Positions 8,541-17,374 of a stretch of DNA of 64,000 nt are shown here, in pieces. The DNA lies in assembly GCA_003142535.1 (NCBI GenBank), contig PLMQ01000014.1:31558-95557 (forward strand). The letters run 5' to 3'. Below the pieces are notes generated by a model. It ran no database searches. It was not told where the DNA came from and was given only the letters and a program-made list of their open reading frames with translations. Each line of letters opens with the position of its first letter. Within the stretch, counting starts at the first letter, position 1. This DNA comes from Syntrophaceae bacterium (GTDB lineage: Bacteria; Desulfobacterota; Syntrophia; Syntrophales; Smithellaceae). Both the position numbers and the translations under genes were made by a program.

Positions 8541-8660
8541 CAAATTTTAATTCACTACGTTCTTAAAATTTGAGTTTCACTACCCTCCGCTTTCGTCCCG
8601 CCGGCGGCGGGATTCAAATTACCAATTCCGATGCGCTTCGCTTTCGAAATTGGAGTTTCA
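8541..8660 (+). repeat. Variable-stem hairpin repeat (family 1), two hairpins
   Basis: The stem CAAATTTTAA (8541-8550) pairs perfectly with TTAAAATTTG (8563-8572) around TTCACTACGTTC and is followed by AGTTTCAC. A GC hairpin CCCGCC-GGC-GGCGGG then leads through ATTCAAATTA into a second A/T stem, CCAATTCCGA against TCGAAATTGG, with loop TGCGCTTCGCTT and again GAGTTTCA. The same layout recurs at about 19.7, 36.5, 54.6, 55.0-55.5 and 59.1-59.5 kb with different but still complementary stems. Confidence 0.8.
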
Positions 8661-8693
8661 GGCTTTTCTTAAACTAAAGCTATTCCCAGCTTT

Positions 8694-10871
8694 TTATTCA
8701 TTTTGCCATTTTGCATACTCATACATTTTTGCCAACGATTTAACTGCTCTCTCCGGTGTAATGAAAGTAACTCCTTTATATTTACATTTATCAATTTCTG
8801 TAATTGTTCGTGAAGTATCATCATAAAGCAAATATACGCCTACTATAGGCTTGTCATATTGTCCCATCAGCCTTACTGTATTTTCAATAAACTGCTTTTC
8901 AAAAGCATCTAGTAATTGCAGCGCGTCTTCCAAAAACTTCTGGTTATAATTTTTATCTACGGCAACAGCCGATTTCAGCATATTTTTTACCATGACTCTT
9001 CTTCCAATGAGCCCCATATGGATAACTGCATCGCACTCATTCCACTTAAGCAATTCTTCAATAATCGCCTTATGGATGTCTGGATTATTTTCAGCCACAA
9101 CATCTACGGGATTAGCATGGCTCCAGAAAGGAGGAAGTATTATATTTATTTTTTCGATTATTTCTTGGGAGAGCTTCGGCACCTCTAAGCCATTCTCTAT
9201 ACATAAGTCTGTGGAGACAACTCCCCATCCTCCACCCAGTGTCATAATGCCAACTTTATTGCCCTTCGGCAAAGGCAAAGAAGAAAAGACAGCGGAAAGA
9301 TCGAGCAGTTCCATCGTCTTGTCCACCAGAACAGCCCCTGCTTGACGACAAGCAGCATCAAATACTTTCACATTAGAAGCCATTGCTCCAGTATGACTAG
9401 CCGCGGCATGTGCACCGGCCTGTGTTCTACCGCCTTTCAGGACTATAACCGGCTTCTTCTTTCCCACACGCTTAGCTGCTTCAAAAAATCGACGTCCATC
9501 TTTAACGCTTTCGACATATAAAACTACTGTTGTCGTTACTTCATCGACTTCAAACCCTTCCATATAATCTTCAATTGTAATCATCGCTTCATTACCTGAC
9601 CCGCTGAAGGCACGAATGCCGATACCCTCCTTCTCGGCAAACGCCAGTAACTGAGTTCCCAAATTTCCGGACTGAGCAACCAGAACCGTCCCTCCGGCCT
9701 CCGGACGAACATGCGTGCCCGTACAATAAAGAGAAATATGCGGATTACAGATTCCCATTGTATTAGGACCTAGAATAAGTATACCTGCTTTACTTGCTTC
9801 GTTAATTAACTCATTTTCCAGCGCTTTACCTTCCGGACCAACTTCGCTAAACCCGGAAGTTATTAGCAACACGTTTCTAATTTTTTTCTCCTGTAAATCA
9901 GGTATTAATGAAAGAACTTTAGCAGCAGGTACTGTAACTACTGCCAGGTCTACCCGGCCGGGTATTTCTTGGACAGATTTAAATACTTTTCTGCCTGCAA
10001 TCTCTCCCCCTTTAGGATTAACTAAATGAATCTCTCCTTCATATTTCCCACCGATTACGTTGGTGAAGAGCAAATGTCCCCATTTGCCAAATTCCGCTGA
10101 AGCACCAATAAAAGCTATAGATTTGGGATAAAACAAATTGCCTATTGCCTGCACGTCCACTGGAACACGCTGGGACTGGGTTTCCACCTTTTCACCCAAG
10201 ACTATCAAAGCATCTACAGCAGTAATTTTCCCATCCGGAGATACTAACAAGGGGTTAATATCAATTTCTTTGATATCTGATATTTCCTGCCCAATACGGG
10301 ATAAACCAACCAATGTTTTAATTAGTGCATTTTTATCTGCAGCTTTTTCTCCGCGAAATGCCCCTAGTAATTTCTTCGCCTTTAATTCATCGAGCATCCC
10401 TGCCGCTTCTTTTTCATCCAACGGTGCTATACGAAAAACTACATCTCCGATTGCTTCAGTAAAAATTCCACCCAGCCCGAACATTACCGTTGGCCCAAAC
10501 TGCTTATCATGAAAAAGTCCGGCAACAAATTCTCTTTTCCCCTCCATCATCGGCTGGATTAAGAATCCCTCCAGATCATCCCCCGCAGCTTTTTTTATGA
10601 ATTGAGCAGCGTTTAATAAATCGTTTTTGCTTTTTAAATTTAACTTTACCAATCCCCTCTCTGTTTTATGTGTAAGACGTGCACCCAATCCTTTTAATAC
10701 TACCGGATAATCCATCTTGTCCGCAGTTATTTCCAATTCTTCAATGGAGGCAACTGATTTTTCCTCTACAACAGGCACGCCATATTCCTTTAATACTTGC
10801 TTTGCTTCCGCTTCTGTTAATGTACTTCTCCCCTGTTGCTTAGCCTTTTGAATTATCTCCCTTTTTGCCAT
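8694..10871 (-). CDS. ADP-forming acetate/acyl-CoA synthetase (fused beta-alpha)
   Basis: This enzyme interconverts an acyl-CoA, ADP and phosphate with the free acid, CoA and ATP, giving substrate-level phosphorylation in fermenting and syntrophic anaerobes. The N-terminal ATP-grasp (beta) part, about residues 5-225, carries YPVVLKGLGARLTHKTERG and EIDINPLLV. It is followed by the alpha part: a CoA-binding Rossmann domain (SIAFIGAS near 250), then the ligase domains with the phosphohistidine loop AAASHTGAMAS. The beta-alpha order is the reverse of many fused homologues. ATG at 10871 is preferred because a GGGGTGGAG site precedes it; an in-frame ATG at 10886 has none. The gene is divergent from the redox operon at 11100. 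The substrate acid is not determined. Confidence 0.92.
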   Translation of the reverse strand: MAKREIIQKAKQQGRSTLTEAEAKQVLKEYGVPVVEEKSVASIEELEITADKMDYPVVLKGLGARLTHKTERGLVKLNLKSKNDLLNAAQFIKKAAGDDLEGFLIQPMMEGKREFVAGLFHDKQFGPTVMFGLGGIFTEAIGDVVFRIAPLDEKEAAGMLDELKAKKLLGAFRGEKAADKNALIKTLVGLSRIGQEISDIKEIDINPLLVSPDGKITAVDALIVLGEKVETQSQRVPVDVQAIGNLFYPKSIAFIGASAEFGKWGHLLFTNVIGGKYEGEIHLVNPKGGEIAGRKVFKSVQEIPGRVDLAVVTVPAAKVLSLIPDLQEKKIRNVLLITSGFSEVGPEGKALENELINEASKAGILILGPNTMGICNPHISLYCTGTHVRPEAGGTVLVAQSGNLGTQLLAFAEKEGIGIRAFSGSGNEAMITIEDYMEGFEVDEVTTTVVLYVESVKDGRRFFEAAKRVGKKKPVIVLKGGRTQAGAHAAASHTGAMASNVKVFDAACRQAGAVLVDKTMELLDLSAVFSSLPLPKGNKVGIMTLGGGWGVVSTDLCIENGLEVPKLSQEIIEKINIILPPFWSHANPVDVVAENNPDIHKAIIEELLKWNECDAVIHMGLIGRRVMVKNMLKSAVAVDKNYNQKFLEDALQLLDAFEKQFIENTVRLMGQYDKPIVGVYLLYDDTSRTITEIDKCKYKGVTFITPERAVKSLAKMYEYAKWQNE

Positions 10872-10937
10872 TGCTCCACCCCTCATCTAGGTTATTTATT
10901 AATTATTCCTTATATTTATACAATTATTACTATATAT

Positions 10938-10950
10938 TGACTGTCAGTCA
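10938..10950. promoter_or_regulatory. Palindromic operator candidate between divergent genes
   Basis: TGACTG-T-CAGTCA is a perfect 6+1+6 palindrome in the AT-rich gap between the leftward acyl-CoA synthetase gene and the rightward redox operon. Its size and symmetry suit a dimeric repressor such as a TetR-family protein. No regulator gene is adjacent, so this is a weak call. Confidence 0.35.
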
Positions 10951-11099
10951 TTATCACATCATGCATCATATTGCAAATGCCGCCCCTCATTTTTTCATCA
11001 TACTACCCTTATATATTTAAATTATTTTTCTTTAATAAAATTTTTCTTGACGAATGTTCCTTACGTCAATAGATATAGTACTAATTAAGAGGACAAACA

Positions 11100-11615
11100 A
11101 TGTCTAAAAAAGAATTAAAGCAGGTTATGATTAATGGTCGTCTCGTCGGCATTCTCGGAATAGACGATGTAATCAACAAAACAGCTCATTCTCTGAAACT
11201 GGGTAATGATACCGAAATCGCAAATAATCTTTTCAACGAGATTGCCAAAACTAATTATATTCCGGCTGCCGTGGCCGATGCCTATAGTAAGGCTCTATTA
11301 CGCGAATTTAAAATAGCTCAGTGCCTGCCTGTGGAACCAGCATCTGCTTACGGACTGAATATTTCTGTACTGGGTATGGGTTGTGCGCGCTGCTCTCAGC
11401 TGCTGTCCGATGTTCGTGATATTCTGTCCGAATTGAAGATTGCCGCTGATTTGCGTCATATAACTGACTTTAAGGAAATTGCGCACTATCAAGTGATGGG
11501 CTCTCCTACCCTGGTTATTAATAATAAGGTAGTGTCCTCAGGGGAAGTTCCGCCGAAGAGTAAAATCCGCCAATGGATAATAGAAGCTTCTGACCCACAG
11601 ACGGAGAAGAATTAA
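11100..11615 (+). CDS. Thioredoxin-fold redox protein with added N-terminal domain
   Basis: The C-terminal 80 residues of this 171-residue protein are a small thioredoxin-like domain with the active-site motif CARC (in GMGCARCSQL) and the cis-proline region GSPTLVINN, like the small redox-active disulfide protein family. The N-terminal 75 residues (through YIPAAVADAYSKALLREF) form a separate helical module that I have only a loose memory of seeing beside such domains. No signal peptide is visible, so it is probably cytoplasmic. It is the first gene of an operon with a membrane-anchored rhodanese and a MauE/DoxX-like protein, suggesting disulfide or sulfane-sulfur chemistry at the membrane. 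The ATG is preceded by AAGAGGA. Confidence 0.82.
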   Translation: MSKKELKQVMINGRLVGILGIDDVINKTAHSLKLGNDTEIANNLFNEIAKTNYIPAAVADAYSKALLREFKIAQCLPVEPASAYGLNISVLGMGCARCSQLLSDVRDILSELKIAADLRHITDFKEIAHYQVMGSPTLVINNKVVSSGEVPPKSKIRQWIIEASDPQTEKN

Positions 11616-11632
11616 TAGAGGTTCGTATCCTA

Positions 11633-12154
11633 ATGAAAATATTTTATCGAATGCATAAAACCTATATTGGATCAATACTTAATTCAACCCTTAAAGAATC
11701 CGCAATTATCGCCGCCATTGCATTAATTTTTGCAATTTCGTTTAATCTTTTGCGGTCATCACACATTCCGCTGCTTGGTTTCTCTTCTGCCAATTTAATT
11801 AAACAGCAACAGGCGCTGATTCCGGAAATAAACATTCGTGACGCATATGATCTTTATTTAAAAAAGAAAGTTGTTTTTGTTGATGCGCGCGACCCCCTGA
11901 GCTTTGCAGAAGGTCATATTGCCGGTGCCTTAAACATTTATCCTGATGAAGCATCCCTTCATGCCGCCACATTAAAGACTAAACTTACTTCCGATTCCCT
12001 TGTCATCACTTACTGCGACGGCCCCCAGTGCCCTCTCAGTAAAGAAACTGCGCACACTCTTTTACTTCGAGGCATTCCTATGGTGAAAGTCCTCGTTAAC
12101 GGTTGGAATCTCTGGCTCAATGCCGGCTATCCCGTGACTAAAGGAAAATCATGA
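11633..12154 (+). CDS. Membrane-anchored rhodanese-like sulfurtransferase
   Basis: This 173-residue protein has one N-terminal membrane segment (about residues 19-40, IIAAIALIFAISFNLL) and a C-terminal rhodanese domain. The domain shows the family landmarks VVFVDARDPLSFAEGHIAGALNI and the active-site loop YCDGPQC, whose first cysteine is the likely persulfide carrier. The loop is longer than that of a plain rhodanese (CRxGxR). The domain probably faces the periplasm. Its start is 17 bases after the thioredoxin-like gene and its stop overlaps the MauE-like ATG by four bases. It probably transfers sulfur, or relays redox signals, to its operon partners; no substrate can be named. Confidence 0.85.
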   Translation: MKIFYRMHKTYIGSILNSTLKESAIIAAIALIFAISFNLLRSSHIPLLGFSSANLIKQQQALIPEINIRDAYDLYLKKKVVFVDARDPLSFAEGHIAGALNIYPDEASLHAATLKTKLTSDSLVITYCDGPQCPLSKETAHTLLLRGIPMVKVLVNGWNLWLNAGYPVTKGKS

Positions 12155-12618
12155 AACTAAGAAACTTCCCCTCTCCCATCGCTCCCGTAATAGCAATTTT
12201 CTTCCGGCTGTTTTTAAGTTTTCTTTTCTTTTATGCCGCCTTCGAAAAAATTGCTGATCCGCAGGAATTTGCTGTTACAATTTACAATTATCAGATTCTG
12301 CCCAATTTTGCCCTAAATCTGCTTGCTGTAACTTTACCCTGGCTGGAAGTCTTCCTTGCTGTATGCCTTTTTCTGGGAATTTATGTGCGCGGTGCATCTT
12401 TTCTTTCTTCTTTGCTATTTTTGACTTTTGCCACTGCGTTATCAATCAATTTGGTCCGCGGACTTGATATTTCCTGCGGTTGTTTTGGAAAATCATCGGA
12501 AAGCATAAATTGGTTTTATCTTGTTCGCGACTTCACTCTTTTTCTCATGTCCCTTTTTGTTTTCTTTTTTAATCGCGGCTGGCGTCACTTTTTCTCGCCG
12601 AGCAGTGCATCCAAATAA
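12151..12618 (+). CDS. MauE/DoxX-like integral membrane protein
   Basis: This 155-residue protein has four hydrophobic helices (about residues 12-32, 48-70, 76-98 and 118-138), in the MauE/DoxX arrangement. A cysteine-containing stretch GLDISCGCFGKS lies between helices three and four, a hallmark of MauE-type proteins thought to help disulfide formation in the periplasm. It overlaps the rhodanese gene by four bases and closes the three-gene redox operon. It is convergent with mutM, with only 15 bases between stops. The family call is firm at superfamily level; the exact function is unproven. Confidence 0.82.
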   Translation: MKLRNFPSPIAPVIAIFFRLFLSFLFFYAAFEKIADPQEFAVTIYNYQILPNFALNLLAVTLPWLEVFLAVCLFLGIYVRGASFLSSLLFLTFATALSINLVRGLDISCGCFGKSSESINWFYLVRDFTLFLMSLFVFFFNRGWRHFFSPSSASK

Positions 12619-12633
12619 TTTCTCGTATCATTA

Positions 12634-13407
12634 CTATGTCTGACATTGCGGACAATAAAATGTGCTTCTTCCTCCCTGTTTGATCCTTTTAATTATTCCA
12701 CCGCATTTCCTGCATTGTTTCCCTTCTCGCCCATATGCTTTCAATTCATGCTGGTTCTCACCTTTATGTCCGTCCAGATCACGCCAATCGGAAATTGAGG
12801 TTCCCCTGTTTTCAATGGCCTTCTGGAGAATTGCTCTGGCATTTTTGAAAATCAATTGCCAATCTTTCACATTTAAGGACTCCGCTGTACGCTCCGGATG
12901 AATACCGCATCTGTACAAGATTTCACATGCATAAATATTGCCGATGCCGGCAACTGTATTTTGATCCATGAGTAGATTTTTAATTTTTCCTTTTCTGCCT
13001 CCATTCTTTGCCAGGAAATCTTCTCTAGCAAAGCTTACCAGCAAATCATTGTCAACCTTATCATTTTCCCACTTTTGAATTTTAATCGTCGCAAATCGCC
13101 TCGGGTCTATAAGATAAATTGCGCCATCTTTAAAATTCATCTTCCAGCGGCTATGTTTCGGTCTTTCCTTTTCCGACTGCCAGAGCAGCCTGCCCGTCAT
13201 GCGCAAATGAATCTGCACAGAAGTCCCGTCATCAAGATTTATCTCAATTGTTTTGCCTTTTCGCTTGACCTCTGTAATTCTTTTCCCTTGAATATTTTTC
13301 AAATTATTTAATTTTACGTCATATACTTCCGTTGATGATATCTTTTTCCCCGCTATCCTCGTCTGGAGTTGACGGCATAATGTTTCTACTTCCGGTAATT
13401 CAGGCAT
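12634..13407 (-). CDS. mutM: Formamidopyrimidine-DNA glycosylase (MutM/Fpg)
   Basis: This bifunctional glycosylase/AP lyase removes oxidised purines such as 8-oxoguanine. The protein starts MPELPEVET, with the catalytic Pro2 and Glu3 exposed after methionine removal. It carries the helix-two-turn-helix region (NLLMDQNTVAGIGNIYACEILYRCGIHP) and ends in the C4 zinc finger (CRKCGG then CPQC). At 257 residues it is slightly short for the family (about 270) but complete. A strong GGAGG site precedes the ATG at 13407. It stands alone, convergent with the redox operon. Confidence 0.95.
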   Translation of the reverse strand: MPELPEVETLCRQLQTRIAGKKISSTEVYDVKLNNLKNIQGKRITEVKRKGKTIEINLDDGTSVQIHLRMTGRLLWQSEKERPKHSRWKMNFKDGAIYLIDPRRFATIKIQKWENDKVDNDLLVSFAREDFLAKNGGRKGKIKNLLMDQNTVAGIGNIYACEILYRCGIHPERTAESLNVKDWQLIFKNARAILQKAIENRGTSISDWRDLDGHKGENQHELKAYGREGKQCRKCGGIIKRIKQGGRSTFYCPQCQT

Positions 13408-13950
13408 TTTCTTCCTCCATATATCTTGGATACTGTTTTACGAACAGTCTTGCTGCTACAATTTTTTTGTTTCTGATGATTTTCTTATTTTATCTTATAA
13501 TTCTATAATACCATAATAAGGACAATAAGCAATCGCACCTGACATGTCAATTATTACAGCACTTCATACCTCGCTATGCCTTCCGCACTTTTTATTTATT
13601 ATCTTGCCTCAATAATGATGCATCTATCAGGCAACTTTCCGCGGCATCACTTAATATGATCAAATATCATCTGCTATATACTTTCCTTGTTATCGGCAAT
13701 TGCAGACCACCACTGCGTTTCCGCGTTATCCTCACATCCGTTTTTGCCGTTTTCGTCGTTTGCGGAATTTATCTCCGGTATTATGCTGACTTTTTTGTAA
13801 AGTCTCTCTTGAAATTTTTTTCATTTTTTTGGCAAAAATGCAAAAAAAATGTTGACAAATTTTATAGCTCGCGTAAATTCAAATTACAGATTGCAAAAAT
13901 ATTTTGCAAATAATTTTAATTGGAAGGAAACTTCCAGAAGGAGGAAACAA
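13408..13950. other. Gap between mutM and the aminomutase gene
   Basis: These 543 bases hold the divergent promoters and leader regions. They are AT-rich, with long T and A runs at 13800-13850. An 85-codon open frame at 13656-13913 has poor composition and no ribosome binding site and is not called. No stable hairpin or recognisable riboswitch was seen. Confidence 0.6.
13852..13879 (+). promoter_or_regulatory. Sigma-70-like promoter of the aminomutase/ligase cluster
   Basis: TTGACA (13852-13857) is followed by a 16-base spacer and TAAATT (13874-13879). It lies 72 bases before the ATG of the radical SAM gene, just after an A-rich tract that could act as an UP-like element. Confidence 0.55.
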
Positions 13951-15261
13951 ATGGAAAACGAGACCCTGTTCAATGAGGACGCTGAACCTCCTGGTCCGGC
14001 GAACGGTCTTGTTAAGGTTGAACATGAAGTAATTGACTTTTTTTCATTAAACACACAAACCCACCAGCCCTATCCGGCTAAACAAAAGTCTGACAGATTT
14101 TTATTTCCCTTTAAAGATTCTCCCCGATCACGTATTTTTCGTAAACGATTTTATCCCGAAATTACCCGTTTCGAATGGTTCGATTGGCACTGGCAGCTGC
14201 GCAACGCGATCAGGGATGTGGATACATTGGAACAAATGATCAATCTTTCGGAGAATGAACGCCAAGCTATGATGCATCATTCGGGAGCTCTGCCCGTTTC
14301 CATTACACCATACTATGCCAGCCTGCTTAGTGCTCATGACCCTTCGTCGCCTTTGCGCCGCTGCGTTGTTCCAGTTGTGGATGAGTGTTTACATACTGCC
14401 GGTGAAGAAGCAGATCCTCTTTGCGAAGATAACGATTCTCCCGTTCCCGGAATAGTGCATCGCTATCCAGACCGTGTTCTTTTTTTGGTTACCGATATTT
14501 GTTCGACATACTGCCGCTATTGTACTCGGTCCCGCATTATCGGGCGCAGCGATCAGCATTTTGTCGATTTGAATAAATGGGAAACCGCCATTTCCTATAT
14601 AGAAAATAACCCGAACATCAGGGATGTTCTCCTTTCCGGCGGAGATCCTTTAACTTTATCCGATGAAAAACTCGAATGGCTTCTCTCCCGGTTAAATAAA
14701 ATTCCACACATTGAGCTTATACGAATTGGCACCAAGGTTCCTGTCGTCCTGCCGCAACGGATAACTCCGGCGCTGACTGCGATGCTGAGAAAATATCATC
14801 CGCTCTGGATGAGTATTCACATTACCCATCCGGATGAATTAACCCCGGAGATGAGCTCCGCCTGCATACGTCTGGCTGACGCCGGTATTCCGCTGGGCAG
14901 CCAAACTGTTCTTCTTTCCGGTGTCAATGATGAGGTTTCCACTATGGCACGCCTCGTTCATGGGTTACTCCAAATCAGGGTTCGTCCTTATTATCTCTAT
15001 CAGTGCGATCCGATTCCCGGCTCATCTCATTTCCGGACACCGATCAGCAAGGGACTGGAAATAATCCAGGGGTTGCGCGGCCATACAACCGGCTATGCAG
15101 TGCCGACTTATGTTGTGGATGCTCCCGGTGGCGGCGGCAAAATACCTCTTCTTCCCGAATATGCTGTAGGCTGGGAAAATGGCGACCTGCTGCTGCGCAA
15201 TTATGAGGGCAATGTTTACCGTTATCCAGACAATCACGCTGAGACGAAAGATATTCACTAG
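13951..15261 (+). CDS. kamA: Lysine 2,3-aminomutase-like radical SAM enzyme (KamA family)
   Basis: This PLP- and [4Fe-4S]-dependent radical SAM enzyme is predicted to convert L-lysine to beta-lysine. The cluster-binding motif is C187-S-T-Y-C191-R-Y-C194. The two aspartates that grip lysine in known aminomutases are here as Asp353 (YQCD) and Asp390 (VVDAPGGGGK), and the PLP lysine is Lys397. The spacings of 37 and 7 residues equal those of the Clostridium enzyme (D293, D330, K337). The protein has 436 residues. ATG at 13951 follows a GGAGG site; a longer frame from 13849 lacks one. It is the first gene of a cluster with two ATP-grasp ligases and an acetyltransferase rather than the usual ablB, so beta-lysine is probably used in a ligation. 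Glutamate aminomutase activity is less likely given the aspartates. Confidence 0.88.
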   Translation: MENETLFNEDAEPPGPANGLVKVEHEVIDFFSLNTQTHQPYPAKQKSDRFLFPFKDSPRSRIFRKRFYPEITRFEWFDWHWQLRNAIRDVDTLEQMINLSENERQAMMHHSGALPVSITPYYASLLSAHDPSSPLRRCVVPVVDECLHTAGEEADPLCEDNDSPVPGIVHRYPDRVLFLVTDICSTYCRYCTRSRIIGRSDQHFVDLNKWETAISYIENNPNIRDVLLSGGDPLTLSDEKLEWLLSRLNKIPHIELIRIGTKVPVVLPQRITPALTAMLRKYHPLWMSIHITHPDELTPEMSSACIRLADAGIPLGSQTVLLSGVNDEVSTMARLVHGLLQIRVRPYYLYQCDPIPGSSHFRTPISKGLEIIQGLRGHTTGYAVPTYVVDAPGGGGKIPLLPEYAVGWENGDLLLRNYEGNVYRYPDNHAETKDIH

Positions 15262-15297
15262 ACGTTCACTAAAGGGCAGGGGGTTAGATAATATAAT

Positions 15298-16323
15298 TTG
15301 AGCAACGCCGTGGAAAAGTTGAAAGTGGGGATCACCTATGATTTACGCGATGATTATTTGAAAGAAGGATACACTCACGAAGAAACGGCGGAGTTTGATC
15401 TTCCCGATACAATTGAGGCCATTGAAAAAGTTATTCGCGATAATGGCTTTCAAGCCGATCGTATAGGCAACATTAAGGCTTTAACACAACGGATTGCACG
15501 AGGAGATCGTTGGGATCTTGTTTTCAATATCTCTGAAGGCTTATACGGTTATGGGCGGGAAGCTCAAGTTCCCGCTCTGCTGGAAGCATACAACATTCCC
15601 TACACTTTTTCCGATCCCCTTGGTCATGCCCTCACCCTGCATAAGGGCGTGACCAAACATATTGTCCGTGATCTGCAAATTCCTACTCCTGATTTTGCTA
15701 TTGTCAGAGACGAATTGGATATAGCAGATGTTACTCTGCCTTTTCCTCTTTTTGCCAAACCAGTTGCCGAAGGAACCGGTAAAGGAATAACGGCATTATC
15801 CAAAATTAATACTACCGCCGAACTGCATCAGGTATGCACCTATATCCTGCAAACATTCCATCAACCGGCATTAGTGGAAACCTATCTGCCCGGCCGCGAG
15901 TTTACAGTCGGCATTCTGGGAACGGGCAAAGAAGCCAGGACGCTGGGTGCAATGGAAGTAATTTTACGGCCGAAAGCGGAAAAGAATTCTTATTCCTATG
16001 AAAACAAGGAACATTATGACAAGCTTGTCCGGTATGTTCTTGTTGAAGACGATGAAGCAAGGCTGGCCATGGATACATCCCTTCAGGTATGGCGCGGTCT
16101 GGAGTTAAAGGATGCAGGCCGTGTTGATTTGCGTTCCGACGGTCATGGCGTACCGCATTTCATGGAAGTTAATTCACTTGCCGGCTTAAATCCCATAAGG
16201 TCTGATTTACCTATTCTCTGTAATCTTCTGGGTATGACCTACCACGAATTGATCAGTTCCATTATTGAGTCAGCACTTTTAGGCAACAAAAAAATAGATA
16301 CTGATTATCAATATCTTAAATAA
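15298..16323 (+). CDS. ATP-grasp ligase, D-Ala-D-Ala ligase-like (first of two)
   Basis: This 341-residue ATP-grasp protein resembles D-alanine-D-alanine ligase. Landmarks are FNISEGLYGYGREAQVP near residue 80 (the N-terminal domain motif of Ddl), LFAKPVAEGTGKGI near 150 (ATP-binding lysine and glycine loop), ETYLPGREFTVGIL near 200 and the metal-binding end EVNSLAGLNP near 290. The substrate-binding N-terminal region differs from true Ddl. TTG at 15298 is used as the start, with a G-rich site upstream; GTG at 15310 is an alternative. It follows kamA by 36 bases and precedes a second ligase by 18, so all are likely cotranscribed. It is predicted to join two amino acids with acyl-phosphate chemistry, perhaps involving beta-lysine. 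Confidence 0.82.
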   Translation: MSNAVEKLKVGITYDLRDDYLKEGYTHEETAEFDLPDTIEAIEKVIRDNGFQADRIGNIKALTQRIARGDRWDLVFNISEGLYGYGREAQVPALLEAYNIPYTFSDPLGHALTLHKGVTKHIVRDLQIPTPDFAIVRDELDIADVTLPFPLFAKPVAEGTGKGITALSKINTTAELHQVCTYILQTFHQPALVETYLPGREFTVGILGTGKEARTLGAMEVILRPKAEKNSYSYENKEHYDKLVRYVLVEDDEARLAMDTSLQVWRGLELKDAGRVDLRSDGHGVPHFMEVNSLAGLNPIRSDLPILCNLLGMTYHELISSIIESALLGNKKIDTDYQYLK

Positions 16324-16341
16324 TAATATTTTAAAGGCTAC

Positions 16342-17325
16342 ATGAAAAAAGTTGTAATCCTGCACAGCGATGTTCCACTCGATGCCAGCGAAGATGAATT
16401 GGATTGCTTAAGGCAGGCGGGAACCATATCTTTAGCTCTGCAACAACTCGGCTATGAACCCGTTTTGCTGCCGTTTGTTTTGGATTTGTCTAAAACAATA
16501 AATGCCCTTAAAGACTTGCACCCTGAAGTTGTCTTTAATCTTGTAGAAACTATCAATGCCAAAGGCAGCATGATTCACTTTGCCCCGGCAATTCTGGATC
16601 ATTTGAATATTCCTTACACCGGTTGCGGCACAGATGCCATTTTTCTTACATCCAATAAGCCACTGTCCAAAAAAATTATGCAGTTTGCTGGAATACCCAC
16701 TCCTGCCTGGATTTCCTCCAAAGGAGTACGTAGCGGACAACCTTCATCCAGCATATTCCTGCTGAAAGCCTCCTGGGAGCATGCATCTGTCGGTTTGGAC
16801 GAAGACGCTATAATAACTCTTGCCGATTCCACCGATATTAAATCGCTGATGCAGAAGCGGAATAAAATAATCGGTGGCCCTTGTTTTGCTGAAGCCTACA
16901 TCGACGGACGGGAATTTAATGTAGCACTGATTGCCGGCAAGTCCGGTGTGGAAATACTTCCGGCTGCCGAAATGCAATTTATCGGCTTCGGCCCGGAGAA
17001 ATTAAAACTGCTCGATTACCGAGCCAAATGGATTGAAGGAACTTTTGAATATGAGAATACTTCACGGACCATGGATTTTTTAGAAAACGATAACGGATTG
17101 ATTGCCGAATTGCAATACATAGCTAAACGCTGCTGGGAACTCTTTGACCTGCGCGGCTATGCCCGTGTAGATTTTCGGGTGGATAATGATGGTAATCCCT
17201 GGGTGCTGGAAATAAATGCCAATCCCTGTTTATCTCCTGAAGCGGGTTTTGCTTTTGCTATCGAAAGGGCTTCTTTAAAATATCATGAAGCAATTGAACG
17301 TATTATTAATGACGCGCTCAGATGA
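16342..17325 (+). CDS. ATP-grasp ligase, D-Ala-D-Ala ligase-like (second of two)
   Basis: This 327-residue ATP-grasp protein is only distantly related to its upstream neighbour. It shows the Ddl-like N-terminal motif VFNLVETINAKGSMIHFAP, the ATP-binding stretch FLLKASWEHASVGLDEDAI near residue 135, EAYIDGREFNVALI near 185, and the Mg-binding end VLEINANPCLSPEAGF near 290. The motif region reads WEHASVGL where classic Ddl has EGSSVGV. AAAGG precedes the ATG. Two consecutive divergent ligases suggest two successive ligations or a heteromeric enzyme. Peptidoglycan synthesis is less likely because true ddl genes usually lie with mur genes, which are absent here. Confidence 0.82.
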   Translation: MKKVVILHSDVPLDASEDELDCLRQAGTISLALQQLGYEPVLLPFVLDLSKTINALKDLHPEVVFNLVETINAKGSMIHFAPAILDHLNIPYTGCGTDAIFLTSNKPLSKKIMQFAGIPTPAWISSKGVRSGQPSSSIFLLKASWEHASVGLDEDAIITLADSTDIKSLMQKRNKIIGGPCFAEAYIDGREFNVALIAGKSGVEILPAAEMQFIGFGPEKLKLLDYRAKWIEGTFEYENTSRTMDFLENDNGLIAELQYIAKRCWELFDLRGYARVDFRVDNDGNPWVLEINANPCLSPEAGFAFAIERASLKYHEAIERIINDALR

Positions 17326-17374
17326 TTCTGAGTCTGGCATATTTTGCCGGGAAAGCATTATTGAATAATTAACT

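Noticed and set aside
13656..13913. Rightward 85-codon open frame before the aminomutase gene
   Set aside because: Low-complexity, Phe-rich and Lys-rich translation, no ribosome binding site, and it runs across the probable promoter.
15298..17325. Peptidoglycan D-Ala-D-Ala ligase genes
   Set aside because: The two proteins are divergent from Ddl in the substrate region and are tied to an aminomutase and an acetyltransferase rather than mur/fts genes, so the ddl name was not used.
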